Shown one piece after another: positions 42,387-50,421 of a stretch of 64,000 nt of DNA (position 1 is the first letter of the stretch; the number at the start of each line of letters is the position of its first letter). The position numbers and the translations under genes were made by a program. Below the pieces are notes generated by a model. That model made no database searches, was not told the DNA's origin, and worked only from the letters and a program-made list of their open reading frames with translations. Origin of the DNA: Echinicola arenosa (lineage in GTDB: Bacteria; Bacteroidota; Bacteroidia; Cytophagales; Cyclobacteriaceae); NCBI RefSeq assembly GCF_014841125.1, contig NZ_JACYTQ010000003.1:310001-374000 (forward strand), written 5' to 3'.

Positions 42387-44258
42387 ATGAAATTCGATCC
42401 TAAATTTATCAGGACATGGTCGCTAATAAGTTTCTTTCTTGTTTGGACCATTTGCTTTTCTTTTGGTCAAGAACCCTTCCAGTCAAAGCAAGACTCATTA
42501 TTTGACCTGACCAATACTTACCTAGATGAAGGTGAGCACCATAAAGCTAAACTGATACTTCTAAGATTGTTAGCAGATGTAGACTGGAGTAGTAGATTAG
42601 TTAATAAAAGAAAAGCTACCAATAATCTTGGCTTTTCTTATTACTATCTGGGACAATATGATTCCTCCAATCACTTTTATATACTTACTAATCAAGCTGC
42701 CACTGAACTAAAAGATACCGTAAAGATCATCAGTTCATTTAAATCGATTGCTATGAGCTATAGGAGGATGGGCTTATACTCAAAATCCTTGGAAAGTAGC
42801 CAAAAAGCTTTAGAAGTGGCAAAAATCAAAAAGGATACAGCAAGTGCCTCTGAAATTCTCAACACAATCGGACTAATGTATATAGACTTAGGGGAGAATG
42901 AATTAGCTGCAAAAAGTCATAGGGAATCTTTGGCATTGGCATTGGCCATTGGTGACTCCACCATGGAATCATTTGTCTACAATAACTTGGCAATGGCCTA
43001 TCGAAAGCTAAATTATATAGATAGCAGCTTATATTACAATTTCAGGTCCCTTGATCTAAAAAACAGATTGTCGATAGTTAATACTGCATCTACTTTAACC
43101 AATATTGGCTTAGATTTTTTGAAATTGAATCAGTTGGATTCTGCCCAAAAGTACCTTGAATGGGCAAATATGGTTTATCATAAGAATGAACATCAAATAG
43201 GGTTCCTAGTAAGCTATAATAATCTAGCCGACTTATTTCTTCATTTAGGCCAATATCAAACCGCTAAATTCTATCTGGATTCCGGCGCAACATTGTTAAA
43301 TGCGGTCACCTTAAAAGACTTATTATTGGATCATTATGATTTAAAAGTAAAAGTCAATGAAAAAATGGGACAGCATGAAGATGCACTTATGGCTTTAAAA
43401 AAGTTGGGCGAATTGAAAGAAGAAGTATTTTTAGAAGAGAAGTTACAAGTTCAAAAGGTAGAGTCAAGGTTTCTGTTGAGAGAAAGAGAATTGGAAAACG
43501 AGTATTTAGAACAGGAAACTGTTTTAGCACAAGCTCGTATTCGAACAAATGAGCAGTTTATTATCTTTTTAGCTAGTGTGGTAGGATTGTCTATTATTTT
43601 CGGACTTTTCTTATTCCGTTTCAATAGAAAACTAAAGGAAAAAAACCTCATTATCATTGACCAAAAAAAGGACAATGAGCATAGAATTTATAATTTCCTT
43701 ACTCGTCTTCAACAGCTACTTCGACTTGCTTCGGAAAGTATTTCTGATGAGAAGGCAAAAGAAGTGTTAAGAAACTCTGAAGCAGCGATTATTTCAATAG
43801 CGTCGTTGCAGGAATACTTGACCTACTCAAATCATGAAGAGGAAGATGTGCTGTTGGGAAATTACCTTTTGGACTTGACATCACACCTTGAAGAATTGTT
43901 CAGGCATACAGGCCAGAAGATTGATTTTAGGGTAGAAATCGATTCCAATGCTAAGTCAACAAGATTATCAGTCCCTACCTTACTGAATCTTGGACTGATT
44001 GTTTCGGAAATAATTACCAATGCTTCCAAATATGCATTTAACGAAACCATCAATTATCCTCAAATAAGTGTTTCATTAAAAAGACAGGCAAATGTCATTT
44101 TAATTCATTTGGAAGATAATGGCATTGGAATATCCAATGAAGCAAGTGAAGGGCTTGGTACAAAATTAATAGGTCGATTGGCTAGGTATATCCAAGCTGA
44201 AATAAGTTTACAGTCCGATGTGGGAACGAGGTATACACTTAAGTTGATTAGAAAATAG
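42387..44258 (+). CDS. TPR-containing sensor histidine kinase (HisKA_2 type)
   Basis: A 623-aa kinase. Signal peptide (F-S-F-G-Q), TPR repeats about 40-350 outside the membrane, a coiled region, one membrane span about 392-413 (F-I-I-F-L-A-S-V-V-G-L), then HisKA_2: D-N-E-H-R-I-Y-N-F-L (phospho-His), and HATPase with I-V-S-E-I-I-T-N-A-S-K-Y-A-F (N box), D-N-G-I-G-I (G1) and G-L-G-T-K-L-I (G2). The LytTR regulator follows 64 bases later (25 from the longer start). It would sense a signal through the TPRs and phosphorylate that regulator. Confidence 0.88.
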   Translation: MKFDPKFIRTWSLISFFLVWTICFSFGQEPFQSKQDSLFDLTNTYLDEGEHHKAKLILLRLLADVDWSSRLVNKRKATNNLGFSYYYLGQYDSSNHFYILTNQAATELKDTVKIISSFKSIAMSYRRMGLYSKSLESSQKALEVAKIKKDTASASEILNTIGLMYIDLGENELAAKSHRESLALALAIGDSTMESFVYNNLAMAYRKLNYIDSSLYYNFRSLDLKNRLSIVNTASTLTNIGLDFLKLNQLDSAQKYLEWANMVYHKNEHQIGFLVSYNNLADLFLHLGQYQTAKFYLDSGATLLNAVTLKDLLLDHYDLKVKVNEKMGQHEDALMALKKLGELKEEVFLEEKLQVQKVESRFLLRERELENEYLEQETVLAQARIRTNEQFIIFLASVVGLSIIFGLFLFRFNRKLKEKNLIIIDQKKDNEHRIYNFLTRLQQLLRLASESISDEKAKEVLRNSEAAIISIASLQEYLTYSNHEEEDVLLGNYLLDLTSHLEELFRHTGQKIDFRVEIDSNAKSTRLSVPTLLNLGLIVSEIITNASKYAFNETINYPQISVSLKRQANVILIHLEDNGIGISNEASEGLGTKLIGRLARYIQAEISLQSDVGTRYTLKLIRK

Positions 44259-44322
44259 TAAATTGTATTTTAAGTTTTTGTAAATGTTTTTAGTCGCAAG
44301 AGAATTGTTTAAAAAAACCTAT

Positions 44323-45147
44323 ATGGTAAACGAAATAAACATATTATTGGTAGAAGATGATCCGTTTATTGGAGATATGATAAAAAGTGATTTGTTAAAA
44401 ACTTTTTCACAGGGTCAGGTAAACGTTACAGGGCCGGCCACCTCATTTCAGGAGGGGGCAGAGTTGCTAAATTCAGACACATTTGATATTGCTTTGTTGG
44501 ATATTGACTTAAATGGGGATCAGACAGCAGGCATCCAGCTGGCTTTACTGATCAATCAAATAAGTTCCATCCCAGTGGTTTTTCTATCTGGTTTGCCAAA
44601 AAATACTGGCTTTGATATTGCGAAACTTACAATGCCGTATGCCTTTTTAAGAAAACCATACAGAAGGCAAGAGCTTGAAGATTTGATGGAATTATTGGTA
44701 ATCAAGCAAAGCCAAAGTAAAAAAGAGAACCATAACCAGTCAAATCATAGAAGCAAGTCATCAAATAATATCAGGCCAACTATCTTTGTTACAACCGGAC
44801 ATGGAGAACTTACAGGGTTGCCCATCAAAGAATTGGTTTTATTGGAGGCAGATGATAAGGTAATCAAGGCATATTTCCTTAATAAGGAGCAGCCAATAGT
44901 TTTTAGTTCTCCAGGGCTTAAAAACTTTTATGATGAAAACCATCATATGCTGGGGAAAAGTTTTTTTCAATTAAGCAGGAAATATGTCATTGATCTTAAG
45001 AAGATCATATCCATAAAGAACAATCATGTTCATCTGCCTAAATACAGTAAAACCCCATCTTATCCTCTATATTTTTCGTTACCCATTCCGCAAAATGGTG
45101 AAAAAAGAAAATTGCTTTTTGATAAGCTTGGAATCGAAGGTAAATAA
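44323..45147 (+). CDS. Response regulator with LytTR DNA-binding domain
   Basis: A 274-aa regulator; ATG 44323 puts the receiver start (I-N-I-L-L-V-E-D-D) at residue 5; 44284 is an alternative. Receiver: V-E-D-D, phospho-Asp in A-L-L-D-I-D-L-N-G, F-L-S-G and K in L-R-K-P-Y. The C-terminal 120 residues have the LytTR pattern (E-L-V-L-L-E-A-D-D-K-V, S-F-F-Q-L-S-R-K-Y-V-I-D-L, I-I-S-I). It forms a pair with the upstream histidine kinase. A Ser/Asn/Lys-rich linker joins the domains. Confidence 0.88.
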   Translation: MVNEINILLVEDDPFIGDMIKSDLLKTFSQGQVNVTGPATSFQEGAELLNSDTFDIALLDIDLNGDQTAGIQLALLINQISSIPVVFLSGLPKNTGFDIAKLTMPYAFLRKPYRRQELEDLMELLVIKQSQSKKENHNQSNHRSKSSNNIRPTIFVTTGHGELTGLPIKELVLLEADDKVIKAYFLNKEQPIVFSSPGLKNFYDENHHMLGKSFFQLSRKYVIDLKKIISIKNNHVHLPKYSKTPSYPLYFSLPIPQNGEKRKLLFDKLGIEGK

Positions 45148-45221
45148 TTGTTTACATCTTTTTTTGAAAGCCTATTTTATTCAATACCATAAAAGTTGAA
45201 TAAAACTTAAAACAAATAAGA

Positions 45222-45352
45222 TATCACCAAAATGGCTGCCTAAGGGACAGGGGATTCAAGAAAATTTAAAATTATTTTTTGACCCCATTTTGTGTGCAAA
45301 TCGTGTGCAAATAAAAAAGCCACTTACAATATTTTATCGTAAGTGGCTGATT
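45222..45352 (+). repeat. Right copy of the island-boundary repeat
   Basis: Matches 30316-30436. Codes in frame for the last 15 residues of an excisionase-like protein (Y-H-Q-N-G-C-L-R-D-R-G-F-K-K-I, TAA 45267). Includes ATTTTGTGTGCAAAT plus a tandem GTGTGCAAAT copy, then the tRNA terminator hairpin. Confidence 0.8.
45312..45348 (-). terminator. Rho-independent terminator of the tRNA gene
   Basis: Read on the minus strand: AGCCACTTAC...GTAAGTGGCT then a T-run. It is 10 bases after the tRNA 3' end. A degenerate copy is at the left boundary. Confidence 0.85.
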
Positions 45353-45357
45353 TTCAG

Positions 45358-45431
45358 TGGGCCCACCTGGGCTCGAACCAGGGACCCCTTGATTATGAGT
45401 CAAGTGCTCTAACCAGCTGAGCTATAGGCCC
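45358..45431 (-). tRNA. tRNA with anticodon CAT (elongator Met or Ile2)
   Basis: 74 nt. Acceptor GGGCCTA pairs with TGGGCCC (one G-T); D arm GCTC-AGCTGGTTA-GAGC; anticodon arm CTTGA-CTCATAA-TCAAG; T arm CCTGG-TTCGAGC-CCAGG; discriminator A. CCA is not encoded. CAT is the anticodon of elongator tRNA-Met and of tRNA-Ile2 (modified to lysidine); sequence alone does not settle which. Its 3' side is a classic target for integrases. Confidence 0.93.
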
Positions 45432-45564
45432 CGAAAAGCATTGTTTCTGGAGTTTTCCAGTGGATCAAACCATGCAACCAATCGAAATCGCTTAGATGAC
45501 TTTTTCCTTGCTTTTGGGACTGCAATGTTACATATTTGATTTCAAAACAACAACATTTACCTGT

Positions 45565-46197
45565 ATGAAATTAGATAAAAATATCGATTTTTTTGTTTTT
45601 GATCTCGGTGGGGTGATCATTGATTTGGATATTCCGTTTACCATCAGTCAATTAGGTGAAAACCTGAGCGGTTACGGAAAAGTACTCTCTGAAAACTTCA
45701 TGAAGAATCCAATTCATCATGCTTATGAAAAAGGTGAAATCGATGACGCTACTTTTAGATCAGAAATCAGAAATGCCTTTAAAAAGGACTGGAGTGATTT
45801 AGAAATCGATAATATTTGGAATGCGATGTTGGGAAAAATACCCATGCAGAAAATAGAATTGCTTCAGTACTTAAGAAAATCTCATCCTGTCTATATGTTG
45901 TCCAACACCAATGGCATTCATTTCAAAAGGGTCGAGGAAATTTTATTAGAGGATACTGGTATTGCTAGTTTTAAAGAACTTTTTGATCATGTATTTTTAA
46001 GCCATGAGATGGGTTGCCGTAAGCCGGATACTATTATCTATGAAAAAGTTTTGGATCATATCGGGATGCCAGCAGATAGAGGGGTGTTTTTTGATGATAC
46101 GGCACCCAACCTGCTCGGAGCAGAAAAGGTAGGACTTCGAACCTGCCATATTAATCACCCTAATGCCCTGATGGATTACTTTTCTGATGTACAGTAA
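45565..46197 (+). CDS. HAD-superfamily hydrolase (IA type)
   Basis: A 210-aa protein; ATG 45565 gives M-K-L-D-K-N directly before motif I F-D-L-G-G-V-I-I-D-L-D. The longer start at 45496 overlaps poorly matched residues. Motif II is L-S-N-T-N, motif III K-P-D, motif IV F-F-D-D-T. Phosphatase on a small phosphorylated substrate. It overlaps the M50 gene start by 11 bases. Confidence 0.88.
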   Translation: MKLDKNIDFFVFDLGGVIIDLDIPFTISQLGENLSGYGKVLSENFMKNPIHHAYEKGEIDDATFRSEIRNAFKKDWSDLEIDNIWNAMLGKIPMQKIELLQYLRKSHPVYMLSNTNGIHFKRVEEILLEDTGIASFKELFDHVFLSHEMGCRKPDTIIYEKVLDHIGMPADRGVFFDDTAPNLLGAEKVGLRTCHINHPNALMDYFSDVQ

Positions 46198-47293
46198 TAA
46201 AGAATACCTTAAGCACAGTTTACTGTTTATTGTCACATTTGTGTGTACTACCTTGGCAGGTGGAGAGTGGTTGTTTGGAAGAAGCATTCTTTCTGATGAA
46301 ATGCCGCTTACTTGGGACTACTTTGTCCAGTCCATGGCCTTTTCCATTCCCTTCGTTGGGATTCTATTGATACATGAATTGGGGCATTTATTCACTTCTA
46401 TCCATCATAAGGTAAAGTCTTCCTTACCATTTTTTATTCCTTTTTGGTTAGGCTTTCTAGGCGCTCCATCTATTGGGACCATGGGGGCGATTATTAAAAT
46501 GAAGGACTTTGTCAGTAGTCGTAAAAAGTTCTTCGATATAGGTGTGGCTGGCCCTTTGGCAGGTTTTATTATTGCCTTTGGTGTGTTGGTATATGGGTTT
46601 CAAAATCTTCCTGATGCTGACTTTATTTATGAAATTCATCCAGAATATCTTGACCCTGATTATTCTCTGGAAGAGAGTGGGGGAGTAAATATTCAATTGG
46701 GCTACAATCTGCTTTTTTATGGTATGCAAGAGCTTTTGGCAGATCCTGATAAAATGCCCGACATGAGTGAGGTAATTCATTACCCATATTTGTTTGCCGG
46801 GTATTTGGCCTTGTTTTTTACTGCCTTGAATCTCTTGCCCATCGGGCAGCTGGATGGGGGCCATGTGGTGTTTGGATTGTTTCCTAAACATCACCGGAAG
46901 ATTAGTCTTAGTTTCTACACGGTATTTTTATTCTTTGCTGGCTTGGGGATGGTTAACCCCTATGAAGGAACCAGTTATTTGATTTTTGCTTTGCCGCTTT
47001 ATGTGATCTTTATTTATATCTGCTTTAGGAAGTCCAGCCTTAAAAACCAGACAAAATGGACCTTAACCTTGAGTATTGTGACATTGCAATACGTGCTGCT
47101 CTATTTTTACCCACATTTGGAAGGGTACAGTGGTTGGTTGTTTTTTGCATTTATTTTGGGAAGGCTGATTGGAATTGAGCATCCTCCAGTAAGGGATGGG
47201 AAACCTATCAACCCGCCAAGAAAAGTATTGGCTTGGCTGGCCATTATCATATTTATCCTGTGCTTTACACCACAACCATTCCAGATAGCCTAA
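46187..47293 (+). CDS. Site-2 protease family (M50) membrane metalloprotease
   Basis: A 368-aa multi-span membrane protein. Zinc motif L-I-H-E-L-G-H-L-F-T and the second motif L-D-G-G-H-V-V place it in M50; several hydrophobic segments surround them. It would cleave membrane-embedded proteins, for example anti-sigma factors. It overlaps the HAD gene by 11 bases, suggesting coupled translation. A convergent terminator follows. Confidence 0.88.
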   Translation: MYSNKEYLKHSLLFIVTFVCTTLAGGEWLFGRSILSDEMPLTWDYFVQSMAFSIPFVGILLIHELGHLFTSIHHKVKSSLPFFIPFWLGFLGAPSIGTMGAIIKMKDFVSSRKKFFDIGVAGPLAGFIIAFGVLVYGFQNLPDADFIYEIHPEYLDPDYSLEESGGVNIQLGYNLLFYGMQELLADPDKMPDMSEVIHYPYLFAGYLALFFTALNLLPIGQLDGGHVVFGLFPKHHRKISLSFYTVFLFFAGLGMVNPYEGTSYLIFALPLYVIFIYICFRKSSLKNQTKWTLTLSIVTLQYVLLYFYPHLEGYSGWLFFAFILGRLIGIEHPPVRDGKPINPPRKVLAWLAIIIFILCFTPQPFQIA

Positions 47294-47321
47294 TGGTGCA
47301 TCCTATAGTTGGAAAAATAAA

Positions 47322-47344
47322 AAGAGTAGGTTTTGCCTACTCTT
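47322..47344. terminator. Hairpin between M50 and rhodanese genes
   Basis: AAGAGTAGG-TTTTG-CCTACTCTT; it overlaps the rhodanese stop codon region and serves convergent genes. Confidence 0.65.
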
Positions 47345-47642
47345 CTTCTAATTCTCTGTATGCCATAATGCCTCCTAGGACATTTCTGACTTTGGTGAAA
47401 CCTTTTGTTTCTAAAAACTTCTTCGCATTTCCACTTCTTGCACCTGAGCGGCAATGAACGATCAGTTCCTGGTCTTTGTATTCCTCCAACTCACCCAAAG
47501 CATTTGGTAACTGGGACAACGGAATATTATTGGCACCAAGGTTATCTTCCTCGTATTCCCATTCTTCACGAACATCTAAAAAGGCAAACGATTCCTTATT
47601 GTCCAATCGCTCTTTTAATTCTTCTACCGTAATGTCTTCCAT
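47337..47642 (-). CDS. Rhodanese-like sulfurtransferase
   Basis: A 101-aa single rhodanese domain: F-L-D-V-R-E-E-W-E-Y, active-site loop I-V-H-C-R-S-G-A-R-S with catalytic Cys. Transfers sulfane sulfur. It starts 3 bases after the T9SS protein gene ends, on the same strand; the small gap suggests co-transcription. Confidence 0.92.
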   Translation of the reverse strand: MEDITVEELKERLDNKESFAFLDVREEWEYEEDNLGANNIPLSQLPNALGELEEYKDQELIVHCRSGARSGNAKKFLETKGFTKVRNVLGGIMAYRELEEE

Positions 47643-47644
47643 AA

Positions 47645-49489
47645 TTATTCTACTAAAATTCTGATTGATTGAGGAGTGTTTTTATTCCATACTTTGATCA
47701 GGTACACTCCCTTGTGATTACCTGTAAAATTAATGATTTTACCTTTTTCCGAAGGTATGATATCTATATTTATTTCCCTGCCAAAGGCATCATACATTTT
47801 TACCAAATCCATTTCTCCTTCCAGAAAAATCCTTTGCTCGGTGGCAGGGTTTGGATAGGCTTTTATTCTATCTGTCTCGCCGGGTGTTTCAGGCACCTCT
47901 GGACCTGTCGTTTGCATATGGGGCCTAATCATCAAAGAACCTAAGACCTCAGTATTGGGCTGCCAAGTACCTGATGTGTTGTACATGACTTCACCTGAAG
48001 TATCATTGGACTTGTCTAAGCCGATTTGTATAAACTCATTCGTGAACTGCATAAAACCTACGTAAAAGTCTCCTTCTACACTGATGGCAGTATCCAGTTC
48101 AAATTTTGTAAAAGCTTCTAAGGAAGGCTTTTCTTGGATGATTACTTCTTTGGTAAATAAAGGGTTTTCCTCCAGTGATGACCAAATCATCAAGTCCACT
48201 GCATTACCTCTTTGGGCGGCATTGGTGAAATTGATGCTAATGGCATTAATAAAGGCTGGAGCAGAAGTGTTGTATTTTATCGCAATCATTCCGGATCGCT
48301 GATTGATTCCAGCTGCATAATCTACAGTACCTCTATCGTAAGCATAAAAGTCCTTGATTGGGATGGCGGTATTTATGGTGTCATTAAGCCTAAAGTCAAC
48401 ACTTGTATGGTAAGTGGTATCTAATCCATTGATCGCCTCAATCAAGTAATTGTCACCCGAACTAAGATAGACCCAACTTTCCATTTCAAATTCTTCTGTA
48501 ACTTCTTCCAGGTTCCAATCCCCTGGGGCCGCGCTGCTAAAGTCCCTTCTTTCGTTGGCCAATGGTACTGGGTTAAAAGGTGTATTGCTATTAAGTACCA
48601 TTATGGGTGCTGAAGTTGCTTTATTTCTTATTTCAATGGAATATTCCATGGCCCTAAACCGATCATTTAAATTGAAAAATTGGTTAGTGATAGGCTGAGG
48701 GATTGTGTCTGGCAAATTATTAAACTCATAAAGTGGAAGAGCCGCATATTTTCCCAAAAAGTTACTGTTCAATTGGGTTAGGGCACGGTCCTGATAGTAT
48801 AAATCATTGCTGTTTCTACCATCATTGATGTAAACATAATCTATCATCCAGCTATCAAAAGGCCCTGCCATTCTTCCGGCACTTTGGAACTTGAATTGGA
48901 AATGATCATGAAGGAAAATGCCATTGACCTGGATAGTTTCCTGTTTGAATTCCTGAACATCCTGACCTCCTTGCTGTATCCATACTTGGTTCCAATTACC
49001 CAAACTGTCCAAGAATAGTAATTCCAAGTAATCTGAAGCATCAGGGAGTTCTGCCTTTCCACCTGCTTGCCAAAAGAAACTGAGGTAAATGGATTGTTGC
49101 GATATAGCTTCAATATCTTTCAGGTTGATGAATTGAGAGCTTAACTGGTCTGTTACTCCGGATTGGGTAATATCCGTACTATAAGGTTGGCCATTGGCTT
49201 TAACTCCATCCAGAAGGGCAACACCCAAGCTAGGTGCATTAATGCCTACATTCAGGGACACATTGGCTCCTTGATTGATCCATTTTGTTGAATCCAAGCT
49301 GCCGGATGAAAAGTCATCCCAAAAAGGCAAGGACAAAGTATCTGCCATTAGCCTTGCCCTTTGAGTGATGTTTTTGTTTTTAAAACCTGTATGATTTACA
49401 GGAAGCTGTATCAACTGTGCCTTTGATGGAAAATAGATCAAAGTCGACAGTAAGGAAAAAAGTAGAATTATATAAGTCTTTCTATTCAT
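47645..49489 (-). CDS. Exported protein with type IX secretion sorting domain
   Basis: A 614-aa protein with signal peptide (P-S-K-A-Q) and a C-terminal T9SS type A sorting domain (K-A-Y-P-N-P-A-T-E, M-Y-D-A-F-G-R-E, G-V-Y-L-I-K-V). The 500-residue middle is beta-rich and unnamed. It is exported to the cell surface by the gliding/T9SS machine. Its start abuts the PASTA gene stop directly (49490). Confidence 0.85.
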   Translation of the reverse strand: MNRKTYIILLFSLLSTLIYFPSKAQLIQLPVNHTGFKNKNITQRARLMADTLSLPFWDDFSSGSLDSTKWINQGANVSLNVGINAPSLGVALLDGVKANGQPYSTDITQSGVTDQLSSQFINLKDIEAISQQSIYLSFFWQAGGKAELPDASDYLELLFLDSLGNWNQVWIQQGGQDVQEFKQETIQVNGIFLHDHFQFKFQSAGRMAGPFDSWMIDYVYINDGRNSNDLYYQDRALTQLNSNFLGKYAALPLYEFNNLPDTIPQPITNQFFNLNDRFRAMEYSIEIRNKATSAPIMVLNSNTPFNPVPLANERRDFSSAAPGDWNLEEVTEEFEMESWVYLSSGDNYLIEAINGLDTTYHTSVDFRLNDTINTAIPIKDFYAYDRGTVDYAAGINQRSGMIAIKYNTSAPAFINAISINFTNAAQRGNAVDLMIWSSLEENPLFTKEVIIQEKPSLEAFTKFELDTAISVEGDFYVGFMQFTNEFIQIGLDKSNDTSGEVMYNTSGTWQPNTEVLGSLMIRPHMQTTGPEVPETPGETDRIKAYPNPATEQRIFLEGEMDLVKMYDAFGREINIDIIPSEKGKIINFTGNHKGVYLIKVWNKNTPQSIRILVE

Positions 49490-50269
49490 TTAAAAATTTA
49501 TATCGACTCCCAGCTCAGAAACCCATAAATCGATCAATTCACCTGTTTTTGCTTGAATACCAGATGGAGGCAACTGTTTAAGAATAGTACCTTTAGGTAC
49601 GGTATCGGTGGTCACATAATTGATACGGCCCAACCTTAAGCCAGATCCAACAATGGCAATTTCTGCTTCTTCTTCATCCATTCCTACTACGTTTGGAATG
49701 GCCAGGCTCTGCTTGCCAAGTCCATCACCAACGACCAAGTCGATTTGGGAACCCTTCGGGATCTCAAATCCCTCTTTGATCGATCTGCCTCTAAATTTTT
49801 GTTCTAAAACAACATTGTGTCCAATGTCAGGTGTGTAAATGATTTCTCCCCTTATCAGTCCGTAATTGGCCAATACTTCTTGTGCATTTTTGATAGGACT
49901 GTTAACCAAATTAGGCATTTTTATCAAAGGTGCATTTTCAGCATTCAAGGTAATGTAGATTTTTCTATCCCTTTTGACCTTTGCACCAGGTCGGGGATTC
50001 TGTTTAAGTACTGCCAAAGGTTGAGCATCTGCTACGAAACCACTGTCAGGAGTGATTTCATACCTCAAATTACGTGCTTCCAAGTATTTTTCAATTTCGC
50101 TATAGTGGAAATTTTCCAAATCTGGTACAGTTACCGATTCTCCGTGGTTGGTATATCCAGGGAGGTAAATCTGAAAGAATACGAATAGGACCGCAAACAA
50201 TAAGCCCAATATTAAGGCAATATGGACAATAACTTTCTTGGAACCTTCTTTAATAGTGCTCATTGACAA
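49490..50269 (-). CDS. PASTA-domain membrane protein
   Basis: A 259-aa protein: an N-terminal membrane segment (I-A-L-I-L-G-L-L-F-A-V-L-F-V-F-F) and three PASTA domains (T-V-P-D-L..., M-P-N-L-V..., I-P-N-V-V-G-M). PASTA modules bind peptidoglycan or muropeptides. In Bacteroidota such proteins are usually near cell-wall genes; here it leads the T9SS protein and rhodanese genes on the minus strand. Confidence 0.9.
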   Translation of the reverse strand: MSMSTIKEGSKKVIVHIALILGLLFAVLFVFFQIYLPGYTNHGESVTVPDLENFHYSEIEKYLEARNLRYEITPDSGFVADAQPLAVLKQNPRPGAKVKRDRKIYITLNAENAPLIKMPNLVNSPIKNAQEVLANYGLIRGEIIYTPDIGHNVVLEQKFRGRSIKEGFEIPKGSQIDLVVGDGLGKQSLAIPNVVGMDEEEAEIAIVGSGLRLGRINYVTTDTVPKGTILKQLPPSGIQAKTGELIDLWVSELGVDINF

Positions 50270-50421
50270 TTTACTTGGTTATATTTCCTTAGGTAAAGGT
50301 AATTTTAATTTTGGCTTCATGGAATGATTTTACCACAAATAATAGCATGTAAAACTATAATAAGTGTGCCAAAAATTACTAAAAAGCGTTAAAGTTTCAT
50401 CTTTATTTAAAAACTAAAATG

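Noticed and set aside
45358-45431. Deciding between tRNA-Met and tRNA-Ile2
   Set aside because: Both share anticodon CAT; identity needs a tRNA model or lysidine evidence.
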